Origin: Paraescarpia echinospica
Lineage: Eukaryota > Annelida > Polychaeta > Sabellida > Siboglinidae
NCBI GenBank assembly: GCA_020002185.1
Contig: CM034534.1
Location: forward strand, 37,617,882-37,681,881
DNA length: 64,000 nucleotides
Direction of reading: 5' to 3'
In this document: positions 52,210 through 62,159 of the stretch, piece after piece
How positions within the stretch are numbered: the first letter of the stretch is position 1
How the letters are laid out: each line of letters opens with the position of its first letter
The notes under the pieces: generated by a model
Seen by the model: the letters and a program-made list of their open reading frames with translations, nothing else
Database searches by the model: none
Told to the model about the DNA's origin: nothing
Made by a program: the position numbers and the translations under genes

Positions 52210-54945
52210 TTTGCTCACTGATTTTGTGAACCTCGAGTCGCTTCTTGAGTTTCTCGCTCCTATAGTCAGACTTTGGGTAGCCATTTTGCTCCAGTTCCTT
52301 GATGTAGATGAGCCGCAGGGAGGAGAGCTGCACCACCTCAATCTGCTCAATCACAGGATCACCTATAAATTCTACCACATATCTGAATGCCTGCTGATGT
52401 GCAGCAGTCTTGCGACCCTGTTCTGTGTCAAGATTGCAGGTCTCGGTTCACGTCTGTGCACGAACATGATTAAGGTACTTCACCAAGTACTGTGTCATCC
52501 AAGCGCAACTGAGACGGTCTGCAGAAGCTACCTCCGAGGTCGGACAGAAGTACGTCCTTAACACGTTCGACCTCGGTGGGTGCATGAAGGCCCTTCCCCT
52601 TAGATGGAAATTTCCAGTGAAGTACAAGTCGCATGTAGTCACCCCAGGACAGTTCCACATTGTGATGAATTACATGGGTATGGTGACTGGGCACAAGTTC
52701 AGGGGCTCGGGCAATGCTGAGATTATCCTCGAGGCTGGCCTCGTCACCAGCGGCTGGCTGAACAGTGTCCTCAGTGGGAAGGCTTATGCTAAGGCATTAT
52801 TCTGTCTGAAGACTGTCTGTGAGGCGATGGAGCGGCTACTGATGGAGAAGTTTGAACAGGAAGAAAACGTCCATGTAGACAACCAAGTGGCCCTCCTCAA
52901 CCTGATCAAGTCCTGCAGCCGAGAGAACCTCAACCTCGCTCTCCAGGACCCCTCAACTCTCGCCATCGTCAACAAGTACGTGGAGTTTGAGGACAAGGTG
53001 CGTGCAGGTCACCTGGGCAAGACTCCTAACCTCTGGTTCGGCTTCATTGAACACAGCCTCATCTATTCTGTGAAGACCAACAACCTCAAGCTCTACCACA
53101 AGTGCAATGGGAAGATGGCTAACATATTCTTCGCATTTTCTGGCCCGAACTACTCCAGGTACTTGGCCTAGCTGGAGGTGCTCCTCGCCAACATCGACCT
53201 GTCTCACCCTGGCACGAAGGAGCTTCTTGAGAAGGGCGGCATCTCAGTGGCACGGTCATTCATTCCCGGTGCACTCAGCGCAGTCGACAAAACGATGGAG
53301 GAGACATTCATGAAGTTCGCCAAGTCGGCAGGAGGTCTAGTATGGCTGTTCTCAATGTTCGTTGCTTATCAGCGTTGGTGCCGCACCACATCCGCTCATG
53401 CCCAATATTTTGAGAGGATGCTCAAGATGTGTGGACTCATCAATGATGCCGAGTGTCCAAAGGCAGGGAAGCATCGCGAGGCTGCTGAGATCAAGAAGAG
53501 CGAGGAAGCTGTGCAGCAAACATTCACTGCTACCCAGAACTTCATCGACCATTCGCCATCCCTGACAAAGACCGGCTCTACGTCGCATCCGGTGTTCCTG
53601 TTTCCCCGGAGGTCGAGATCGATGTCCTTTGAACTGACACAGTTGGTAAGGAAGCCAAGAAGGGCTTCATCAGTGATCGTTTCCAGAATAGGTCATCTGA
53701 GCAGACCTTCTTTGCAAGCTCACCTCCACACAGGGAAAGCTCATCCAGTATGGTGAGCAGAGTAAACTGGCCTTTATGCTTCTTATCAAGTCGCAGCTCC
53801 TGGATGAACCTCTCGACCTTGATGAACTGATGGGGTACTCCCTCACCCCTGTTCCTCCCAGACGGATTCTTCGCCAAAACGAACAAGGCCTCCATGCTAC
53901 ACTTCTTGCTAAATGACACCCCCTAGGAGGTGCCCTACCCAAAAGATGCGATCCACATCCAGGATGGCATGGCCTCTGACACATGCTCACCAATCTGCCC
54001 CATATGAACGGTGACATTTGCCTCCAGGTGCTGGACTAGATGGCTGCCAAAAAGAACTTTGTGTTCTCCACTGATAGATTGGCTTCTCACAGAAGTACAT
54101 CATCGATGGCCCGGCCACCAGGAAGTCCGCCGACTTCAAGCTGTTCGTGGCCAATGAAGAAAACAAGCAACAGCTCTGTCACCTGCTGCTCCGGGTCTGG
54201 AGCAGCAAGGCGGCTGCCTCGCGACTCGAGAAGTGCTGAGCAGCGGTTGCCATCGTGGAGGGGAAGGCACATCAGCTGGATTCATCCAATGGTGAAGTGA
54301 CTACGCGCGAGATCGATGAGTTGTCCTCAGACCAGGAGGAGACGGACACCCGGGTTGTTCTCTACCTCCAATATGTCGCCAAGCAAGAGTACAAGTCGGC
54401 TGTAGTGTGAATTCCTGAGGGGCAAAGGCAATGTTGCTCCCCTAAAAAAGCTCTAGAAGAACCCTAAGTATTACAACGTTTTAAAGAAACTTGTTGATGA
54501 CTGGACGGTGCAGTCGGAAGTGATGGCAGATTTGGAGGCCTTCACCTGCCTCATGTACGGTCAGGCTCGTGAGACATCAGTGGATGCTGTGCGAGGCAAG
54601 ATGCTCATAAAGATGGTGGGAGAACACGAGAAGCTCACCACCAAGTCCAAGGTTGACCTGGCTCTCCTCCCAACCTGCTAATTATCCATGTTGGCCGGTT
54701 CAACTACCAACTAGCCAAGTACAAGCGGGCCAACAAATCTCGCTTCTGGCGACCCAAGCCCTACGATGATGGACAGGGATGGGTGAAGACTGAGGAGGGT
54801 GTACTGAAGCCAGTGTGGACCCATCTTGCCTCCCTCACTCATTGACTTGCTTCAGAAAGCTGCTGAGGAGGAGGGAGAAGAGGAAGATGATCAGCAGATT
54901 GACTATGATGAGCTGCTTCTTGGCGATGATGATGATTAGTGTGTA
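52210..54945 (+). pseudogene. Transposon protein of unrecognised family, inactivated
   Basis: The plus strand reads VLNTFDLGGCMKALPLRWKF (52550-52610), then NYMGMVTGHKFRGSGNAEII, AYAKALFCLKTVCEAMERLL, FAFSGPNYSRYLA; an in-frame TAG (53169-53171) where a Trp is likely; then GISVARSFIPGALSAVDKTM and KKSEEAVQQTFTATQNFI. Frameshifts follow from about 53550. Later pieces are DELSSDQEETDTRVVLYLQY (about 54315-54375), MVGEHEKLTTKSKVDLAL and an acidic end (IDYDELLLGDDDD, stop near 54939). A segment at 52210-52440 reads instead on the minus strand (FRYVVEFIGDPVIEQIEVVQ, DYRSEKLKKRLEVH), so part of the element is inverted. GC content and codon use are clearly higher-GC than the surroundings. I know similar proteins only as uncharacterised invertebrate sequences; no function is assigned. 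Confidence 0.75.
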
Positions 54946-54980
54946 GTGTCGAGGGTAAGTTTCGGGTAGATAGTTCTTGA

Positions 54981-55458
54981 ATAGACATAAATACTGATCG
55001 TAGTGGGTAGATTTCGTGTAGTTTCCTTTCTTCTTGGACTCATAATTAGCCTATTTTCTGCCCAATAGTAGCATATAATGTTGAATCGGTGCTTATGCGC
55101 AATCACCTATCCTTAACTTAGTATTTGACTTGATTTCAGGCATGAAAATATGGTATTACGTGCATTTTAAAGAAATAAATATGTTTGAATCATCAAAATA
55201 ACCATCAAGCGATTCCTCATGCCAGTTATACGAAAAAGTGGGTTCATTTGTCTTTGTACGATGAATGGTTCAAAAGTTATGGGTATCCTTGATTTTACCA
55301 GTCGCGCGTGACAAAATCCACGATGGCCGCCAAACGGACCCCTTCGGACATTATTTCGAAAAGTGAACATCCAAATCTGTTTACTAGACACCTTCAGGGT
55401 TGCAAAAAAGTAAGTTTCATTTAGAAATGCATGGGGGGCATACCTTCCGACTGTACTA
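54981..55458. repeat. Right terminal inverted repeat of the 3.7-kb transposon
   Basis: Inverted partner of 51760-52209. It retains the extra internal segment (about 55275-55320, including CAGTCGCGCGTGACAAAATC) missing on the left. Confidence 0.88.
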
Positions 55459-57529
55459 TATAGGCTTGTGTGAAAAGGATAGTTGACAGAAGAACTAACT
55501 TCAAAGCACCATTGCATCCATTTAGCCAGGCAGCAGTCACACTGTCCCAGTGTCTGCTGCTATGTTTATATAATAATTATATAGGCTTAATGATCCCAAT
55601 ACACCAATCTGTTGGCACAATGTCAGATAATGGAACTAGGTTAAACATCTTAACAATAACTATAATTAGTTCTGTGGGGCTGTTTTTTTTTTTGAACAGT
55701 AAACATTTTACTTCCATCATAACCCTTAATGATCTGTAACTATGATTCACCAAAAAACATTTGATTAATAATTACCTACAGGGTTGTTTGATTTATGCCG
55801 GGCAGAAACTGTTTCTGCCCAGCAGAAACAGCAACAATAGGAAATACATGCCATTGATAGGCAAACGTGTTCTTTTTATAGAAAATGTCGGTTTCTTTCT
55901 GTATCTGTCTACGTATGATAACCATTTGTCCGCCATGCTCACAATAAACATCACATGAATGATAAAAAGAAGATCACTGCCATTTAACTTGTGGATTATT
56001 ATTATTATAAAACTGCTCTGCTACTGCTTGGTGGACAGTAAGCTGCAACTGTCTGAGTTTGTTTACATTTTGACAAACTACTATTATATAGCATTAATTT
56101 TTGAATGAATCACATTTTGAGAATGCATGTCATTGTTTGCAGTGTAACTTTTGTATGCTTCATTTTCTGCTGCTACAAGTTGCGTTCGTCTGAAAGTTTA
56201 TTCAATTACCTATCCAATGATAATACATATGTTGTGGTGTTGGAAATATATAGCTTTGGTATATTGTACACGAGGGTTGTGATAGGAAACTATTGGACAT
56301 TGCGACAGTCCCGAAAGACAGTATGAGATGTGTCACTCAATGTATAAAGTGTGACTTTCAGATACTTCATTTTGTAGTGCTATGGATTATGATGGGCCTC
56401 TCCATTAGCTCCCTATATATTTATGTGAAATATATCATTATGTCATTAAAATATTTCAGAACAGGCTAACGCTAAGCTGCAACTGTCTTTGAGTTTGTTT
56501 ACATTTTGACAAACTACTATTATATAGCACTAATTTTTGAATTGGCACGACTAATGCTAATATATCCCACAAAATGACTTCTACAGGAAACAACGTTGGT
56601 GTAAATTATCATCCCATTATTCTTACTGACAAAGACCTGTAAGTTAGGTAAGTAACACCTTCGAAGTTCTGACAGCAGGACACTGCCTTCGGTGAAGTCG
56701 AGACAAAAGTTGGACAAAGGCTTCAAGTTCAAATGGTCTATCACCGTCCAGCTGACCCATTTTTTTATTTTCTTTAGACTACCTTTTGCTCTCAGATAAT
56801 CTGTCCTCTTAATTTTATACATAAAGACATAATCTGGCATAACTTTATACATTTTTGTAGCAGCACATTTGTACTTCCAGTGTATCATATATTTATCACT
56901 TGTTGTGTATTACACCCAGCTGTGGAGCTAAGATTCTCTGCCTGCTATTGTTTGATGGAAACTGTGACTAATCTGTAATTGGTCACTGACAGTAGCTTAT
57001 GTCAACAGACAGCATTAAGCCACTAGACCCCTGTTAAACTGGACAGTTGCCTGTAGGTTTTAAATTGTGTCAAACAGTGAGTCTACCTTTTGCTCTCAAA
57101 TAATCTGTCCTCTTAGTTTTACACATAAAGACATAATCTGGCATAACTTGATAAGTCTTTGTAGCAGCACATTTGTACTTCCAGTGTATCATTGCTACAT
57201 AACATAATATTACATACTGCCACATTTGAATGTTGTACATGTAATATTTCCATGCAATCCATTTGCATATATAATGTAAAACTTCAACAGCCGTTTTCTT
57301 CATTTTCACTTTTTGACCCCTGCCATGTTCAATGCTCCATAACTTCGCCAATTTTTGTAGCAGTCATAATTTTTGAAACCGTGTAAAGCACCCTACCAAA
57401 CCTTTACAAGGATGTAAGAAAACAATGTTACAATTTTTCCGACTTATCACTCATTTGGTCAGCCGGGGTCACATACAGACGTATTAGTCCAAAGGACTTC
57501 AGGGCCACTTGGCCCATTTTTTAAACAAA

Positions 57530-59150
57530 TAAGATGTTATATACTACTATGTTCAATGTTATATACTACTATGTAATTTCCCAACCTCAGTGGCAACGTC
57601 ACGTAAAACAGTCGTTCAGTTAACCTATGTGAATTGTACATTCCTGCATAGCAGCATTGTCTGGAGATCTGTGTTATAGTAACAGTCAGAAAGTCTTGTT
57701 CAATTAAATGACCTTGTTGGTGCAATGTAGGTGCACTGTAGCATATTTGTATGCTGATACTTTCTTAATTACTAAAGAAAAAATATGAAATGGATAGTTA
57801 CAAAATACATCTTCACATGTACAGATTTGGTGGTGGAAAGTATCATATAGTTGTGTTTAGTCAAATACCTGTATTGTATACAAACACTGGAGACAAGCTG
57901 TAAACAAATGATCCATCTCAGGGACATCCTAATCATTCTAATTCCGTTGTGTGGCAGGATTTTGCAGTTAGTATCATACAACAAACTATTCCAATACAGT
58001 TGATTTTTTATGAAGGTCCATAACTTGACAATGGTGTTGCTTGAAGCGCTTGTGTGCAGCTATGGAAGCTGAGGTACCATCTGGCAGATATCAAGTTACA
58101 CACAGGTAATTGTAAGTCAAAGATCTAAGTAGGGGTTGAGTACATTTGTGACAGCTCCTAGCGTCTTCTTCACAGCTCTCTTTCTTGTCTTAGTGGTTGC
58201 ATTAATCTGGTGCCATTTGACATGGAGCCAACTAAAATGAATTATTCCTTTGTTTTGTTGCATTTACATGTATTCTTGTCTTTTATACATTTCATACTGA
58301 CATGTCGCAGTTAGCCAGGTACCAGACGCTTTCACTGCTATAACAAATTAATTACATGACCTTTTCTTGTGTCTGTTGGTGAATGTCTCCAGTGCTGTTT
58401 CATCTAATTGAAATGCAATAGTTGTTTTGTCCTTACCAAGGTTGCAATTGCTACAGTAATGTTAAAATGTCATCGTTATTTTACTGTACTCCTTATCATT
58501 GTGTAATTACCACCTTGTTTACTATCATCTCATTATAATTTCGCCAACTTTCTTACCTTAAAACTGCCCCCTCAGTTAATTTAGTCTATTGCTATTTAGG
58601 TACACTGATGATCAACTTTGTAGCGTGTGCATAATTTAAGTAATTTGTGCAGTGACTTTATTAAAAGTGCATGTACTTTTGCTAGAAGAATTGAATGAAT
58701 TGACTTTGAGCATTAGGTTTGGGTAACTTGCGAAAGTGTGAATATGTTATAGTATTTCGAACCATAACATAAAAATGATTTATATGGTATAGTTTGACAT
58801 ACAGTAGCATATTCAAAGTTTGTTTGTCCAATGATTTAACCAAAATTAAATAGTAAACAATTTAGCACTTTGTAGTGGATAGGTTAAAATGTTTAGCAAA
58901 CTGCATCAGGAGTGAACAAAATTAATTGAAGAGGGAGTTTTAAATATTGATTGTTTTTTAAATACCTGTGCTGCATGGTGTACTTCGTGTATGATCAACT
59001 AACTGTCACAGATTATATATTTTACCTCACGGGTTTATGCATATGGGAAGTTGTGATATGTGGAATACATATTGAGTAATGCGGTGGGAGTGAAGTATAC
59101 ATGTACGTGCTCCCCCTCCCCGTGCACCTAGACCTGGATTAGGAATGTTA
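57530..59150. other. No gene or repeat recognised
   Basis: AT-rich, with many short frames. A short internal duplication (ATATACTACTATGT..) is at 57537-57570. CCATCTGGCAGATATCAAGT at 58078-58097 resembles part of DCLRE1A exon 7, but the similarity does not extend. Confidence 0.5.
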
Positions 59151-59154
59151 AGTT

Positions 59155-59413
59155 TGTTGTAAAAATCTGGCTCTCGACATTGGGGACTGTATATATCCTT
59201 CATGACTCCGATATGTTAGTCAAATTTCCTTAATCATGGACATAAAATAACTACTTAGGATGACATGGATCCTAGCAGTGATCACCCTCAGTGCCAGTAT
59301 AGAAAGTTTGGCTTGGCGAGACTGTTCTGAAAAGGCTGATTAATTTAATGAAGCCTCTTAAGACCATCATATTGTGGTAATTAACCAACATTATACAGAT
59401 GAGACAGTTAATA
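59155..59413 (+). mobile_element. SINE copy, 5'-truncated
   Basis: Same body as the SINE at 18110-18450, here on the plus strand: TGGCTCTCGACATTGGGGAC, ATCACCCTCAGTGCCAGTAT, GGCTTGGCGA and TTCTGAAAAGGCTGA. It lacks the tRNA-like head and has an internal rearranged block (59210-59270). Confidence 0.75.
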
Positions 59414-59989
59414 ACAGAGTGTTACAGTGGAAGAACAATATGTGCCTGCAGCTATTAACTTTGCCTCCTCAACTCGACAACTTCTGACAATTATTCAAAA
59501 CCAAATAATATTTACAACATTCTAAAACTGCTCAGATTCACTTTCGATGTACAGAGATGCAAGAATTTCAAGGATTGTTATGCTGCACCCCCTTTTGTCA
59601 TGTTCAGTTGGCTTGCAGCTACCACCTTTGCTTTTCCCTACCTCGCGCAGCACAGCTCCGGACATTTATACGTCCTTATGCGAGGGTTTTTGTTTCAGAG
59701 CATGTTCAGATAATACCTAGATTTACAAAGGTTTTGATCGGGGCCTTATTGAAACGATCCCCGCGGCACGGTTGCTGTGTCTGTATCCAGATTCCAGGCC
59801 AACGATTGTGTGGTAATAATTGTTGTGTTTATTTGTTTAGCTTTAACAAACGGGAGTTGCGTTTGTATTGCAAGTTTTAGTTTGTGGTGCGCGTTTCTTT
59901 GTGTTAGCTTTGGTATGCATTAGATGGGTTTCTAGAATCCTAAGTTGGTTGCAGTGTGTGCACATTTATCCAGGCCTCGGCCTCTGGGA

Positions 59990-60544
59990 ACGACCTGTTC
60001 GATCAAAATACCCTCGTGACCTTCTCAGGTGACGTCACTGCAGATTTCGTAAACATTGGCTACTTTGCATAATCCGGTTCTGCCCAGTTGTTGTCAAGGC
60101 TGGTGAATCACTGTTCTCGTGGCTGACACCAACGTTGCCGTATTTTGAGTCATCGTTTGCAATACTACTTATCACCTTATGCAACTCACTTAATGAACCG
60201 TTTTCATATCTAAATTTCAGTGTAATATACCAAACGTGAGTCGACGAACATTTAATGTCATTAATTCTAGAAAATTCTGGGTGTTCCTGACACTAAATTC
60301 TCCCTATGCGGCTCGCCGCGGCGGGGCGGGATTTTCCACGACGGCAGTGCGTGATTGGTTGAATGTGTCCCACGTGCGCGGTCATGGGACCAAAACATGC
60401 GTGACGTTCAGACTGACAGAACCAAAACAAAGATTGCTGACTCTCACGAGGTTTATGAAAACAAAGAATACAAAAATTCGCTCGAACGAAGCGGAATACA
60501 GACATAAATCGAACGAAGGACGACTAAGAGAAGATTCACGTAAG
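59990..60544 (+). promoter_or_regulatory. Possible CpG-rich promoter and first exon of an unidentified gene
   Basis: GC-richer stretch containing a full CRE palindrome TGACGTCA (60030-60037), GC box GGGGCGGG (60323-60330), inverted CCAAT (60354-60358), CACGTG (60371-60376) and GTGACGTT (60401-60408). A donor-like CGTAAG/GTGAGG follows at 60544/60545. A frame of 105 codons starts at 60236 but has no recognisable domain. Promoter function is inferred from motif density only. Confidence 0.35.
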
Positions 60545-60934
60545 GTGAGGTGACCTTTGTTGTATGTGTTAGTGTCATCCAGCGAGACTAGATGTGGCAA
60601 TACTGACTTATGTAAGAGATGAACTGCCCTGTATGTATCAGTGTATGGGAACGGCCATACGTCACTAGTACGTTTTGTTGACAATGCCAATGGTCCACGA
60701 CGGCCATGCTTTATCCAGCCATTCTAAGCACGTTCTTGCCGGTCATAGTAACCCACGATCTCGATGCTCGACGCGATGCTGCCAGGCCAAGCGTCTATGC
60801 TCACAATGTCCCATGTGGTATTGGCAACCAGATCCGTGTAAAGCCGGAGGGATGGGCTATGGGACACATTCCTACTGATACTTCCGTGTATGTGCAGTCA
60901 ATACTAGGGTGATGATTAACACATCGAACTTTAA

Positions 60935-61260
60935 GTTTAGCAAATCTAGTTCACTTGTCCTAGCTATCCGCCTTTGTGGGTGTCCATTTATCTTATCTAA
61001 TCATCACCGTGTGTGTCCACTTGTCCTAGCTAGCTATCTTCCTGGGTGATCACTTGTCCTAACTAATAATCTTCCAAGTAATCCACTTGTTGTAATTAGT
61101 CATTTCCACAGGGGTACACTTGTCCTAAGTAACCATCTTCCTGGGTGTCCACTTATCCTAACTAACCATCTTCATGGTTGTCCAGTGTCCACTTATCCTA
61201 CATCTAGCCATCTTCGTGTATGTCCACTTGTCGTAGATACCACCATCCTAACTAACCAAT
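60935..61260 (+). repeat. Diverged tandem repeat of about 33 bp
   Basis: Eight to ten diverged units of the form TGTCCACTTGTCCTAACTA-(A)CCATCTTCCTGGG. Irregular length. No coding signal. Confidence 0.7.
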
Positions 61261-61878
61261 TTCCTAGATTTCTACTGTTCTGTGAAACCATAGGTTGGGT
61301 GGCGAACAGCCTAATGTATTATGAAAACAACTAAAGACGTGTAACTACACGGCATAAACACCTGGTTGATGTTGAGTTGGACCACTCACTACATAAGAAC
61401 CAGCCAACAGCCAGAGCAGTCAGGTCACATAAGTAGGTTGATCTGATAAGGTGCAGTGTTTGACAACAGCTAAGGTAAAATTAGAGCAAAACACTTGAAA
61501 TTGATTTGTAAACGTGGAGCAGTGAATCTGAGCATTCTTTGAAATGTGTTTTGTGATAATGGTCTTGAGGAAGTTGGACGCCACAGGGTGATGTAATACA
61601 TCAATAACTGGTAATTGTGAAATGGAATGAACATGCAGTATTAAGAAACGACTAATGTGTTGTTCACATTGCTACAATAAAAAATAGTATAGTATGTACA
61701 TCTGCATAGATCTTCTTTCAAGTATATTCATTAGTTGAAGGAAAGGATTTCTGTTCACCATCAGCCAATCTTCCTAACATTTATAACAAGCTTGCAAAGC
61801 CAGATCAAAGCCGACTCCTGTTTTGTTTTGGTCGGCACCTTGATCCTCCATTGTGACATTTCCAATTTGTTGTTTCAG

Positions 61879-62088
61879 TCATTGCGATTAGGCAGAGAAA
61901 CACAAGTAGCAGACATCAATCGTGTTACCGTAGCAAACGTGAGTGCTATCATTCCAATAGTGGCGCCACCTTACTGCAATGCTGTATACGTGTGCAGTCC
62001 TCATGGATTAAGGGGGTGGTGTGCACAGCATTCTAGGAATCCAGCAACTCATCAGATGACTGTTGAACGGACCGTGGTCAATGTCTTG
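61879..62088 (+). CDS. Candidate internal exon, unidentified
   Basis: Bounded by a strong acceptor (TTGTTGTTTCAG) and donor (TTG/GTAAGT). It is exactly 70 codons and open in one frame (SLRLGRETQVADINRVTVAN ... TVERTVVNVL). A second donor-like GTGAGT occurs inside at 61939. I do not recognise the product. It could be an exon of a gene starting at the promoter near 60.3 kb, or chance. Confidence 0.25.
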
Positions 62089-62159
62089 GTAAGTTGCTTT
62101 TTTGATACGTTTATCATTGTCACCCTGAATTGTTCACTTTGTCATTCTTTTTAAAGACA

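Larger units (their letters stand above)
51760..55458 (+). mobile_element. 3.7-kb DNA transposon with about 450-bp TIRs and TAT target duplication
   Basis: Ends TAGTACAGTTGGAAGGTATG and, inverted, TAGTACAGTCGGAAGGTATG. The terminal inverted repeats run about 51760-52209 and 54981-55458; the left one lacks roughly 44 bp present in the right. Flanks are TAT on both sides (51757-51759, 55459-55461). The interior is a degenerate coding region (52210-54945). Superfamily not assigned: 3-bp duplications occur in PIF/Harbinger and CACTA elements, but the ends do not start with their signatures and the protein shows no DDE motif I can recognise. Confidence 0.85.
49834..57520 (-). mobile_element. LINE-derived composite repeat, copy 3 (split by two insertions)
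   Basis: Left module TAGTCCTTTGGCCGAAGGTC and right module GGTCAGCCGGGGTCACAT...CAAAGGACTTCAGGGCC as in copies 1 and 2. It is interrupted by a LINE 3' end (50160-50815) and by the TIR transposon (51760-55458). The right part on the minus strand carries [18 protein letters not shown] text twice (56770-56820, 57070-57110), the LINE segment upstream of the reverse transcriptase. The duplication means a block is repeated within this copy. Confidence 0.75.

Noticed and set aside
58078..58097. CCATCTGGCAGATATCAAGT as a duplicated piece of DCLRE1A exon 7
   Set aside because: About 20 bases of similarity only; flanks do not match, and no reading frame continues.
59557..59880. 107-codon plus-strand frame
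   Set aside because: No domain, composition typical of non-coding sequence here, and no splice or promoter context of its own.
60675..60912. Frame with NVPCGIGNQIRVKPEGW
   Set aside because: Looked protein-like, but I could not match it to a family, and there is no flanking splice signal tying it to the candidate gene.
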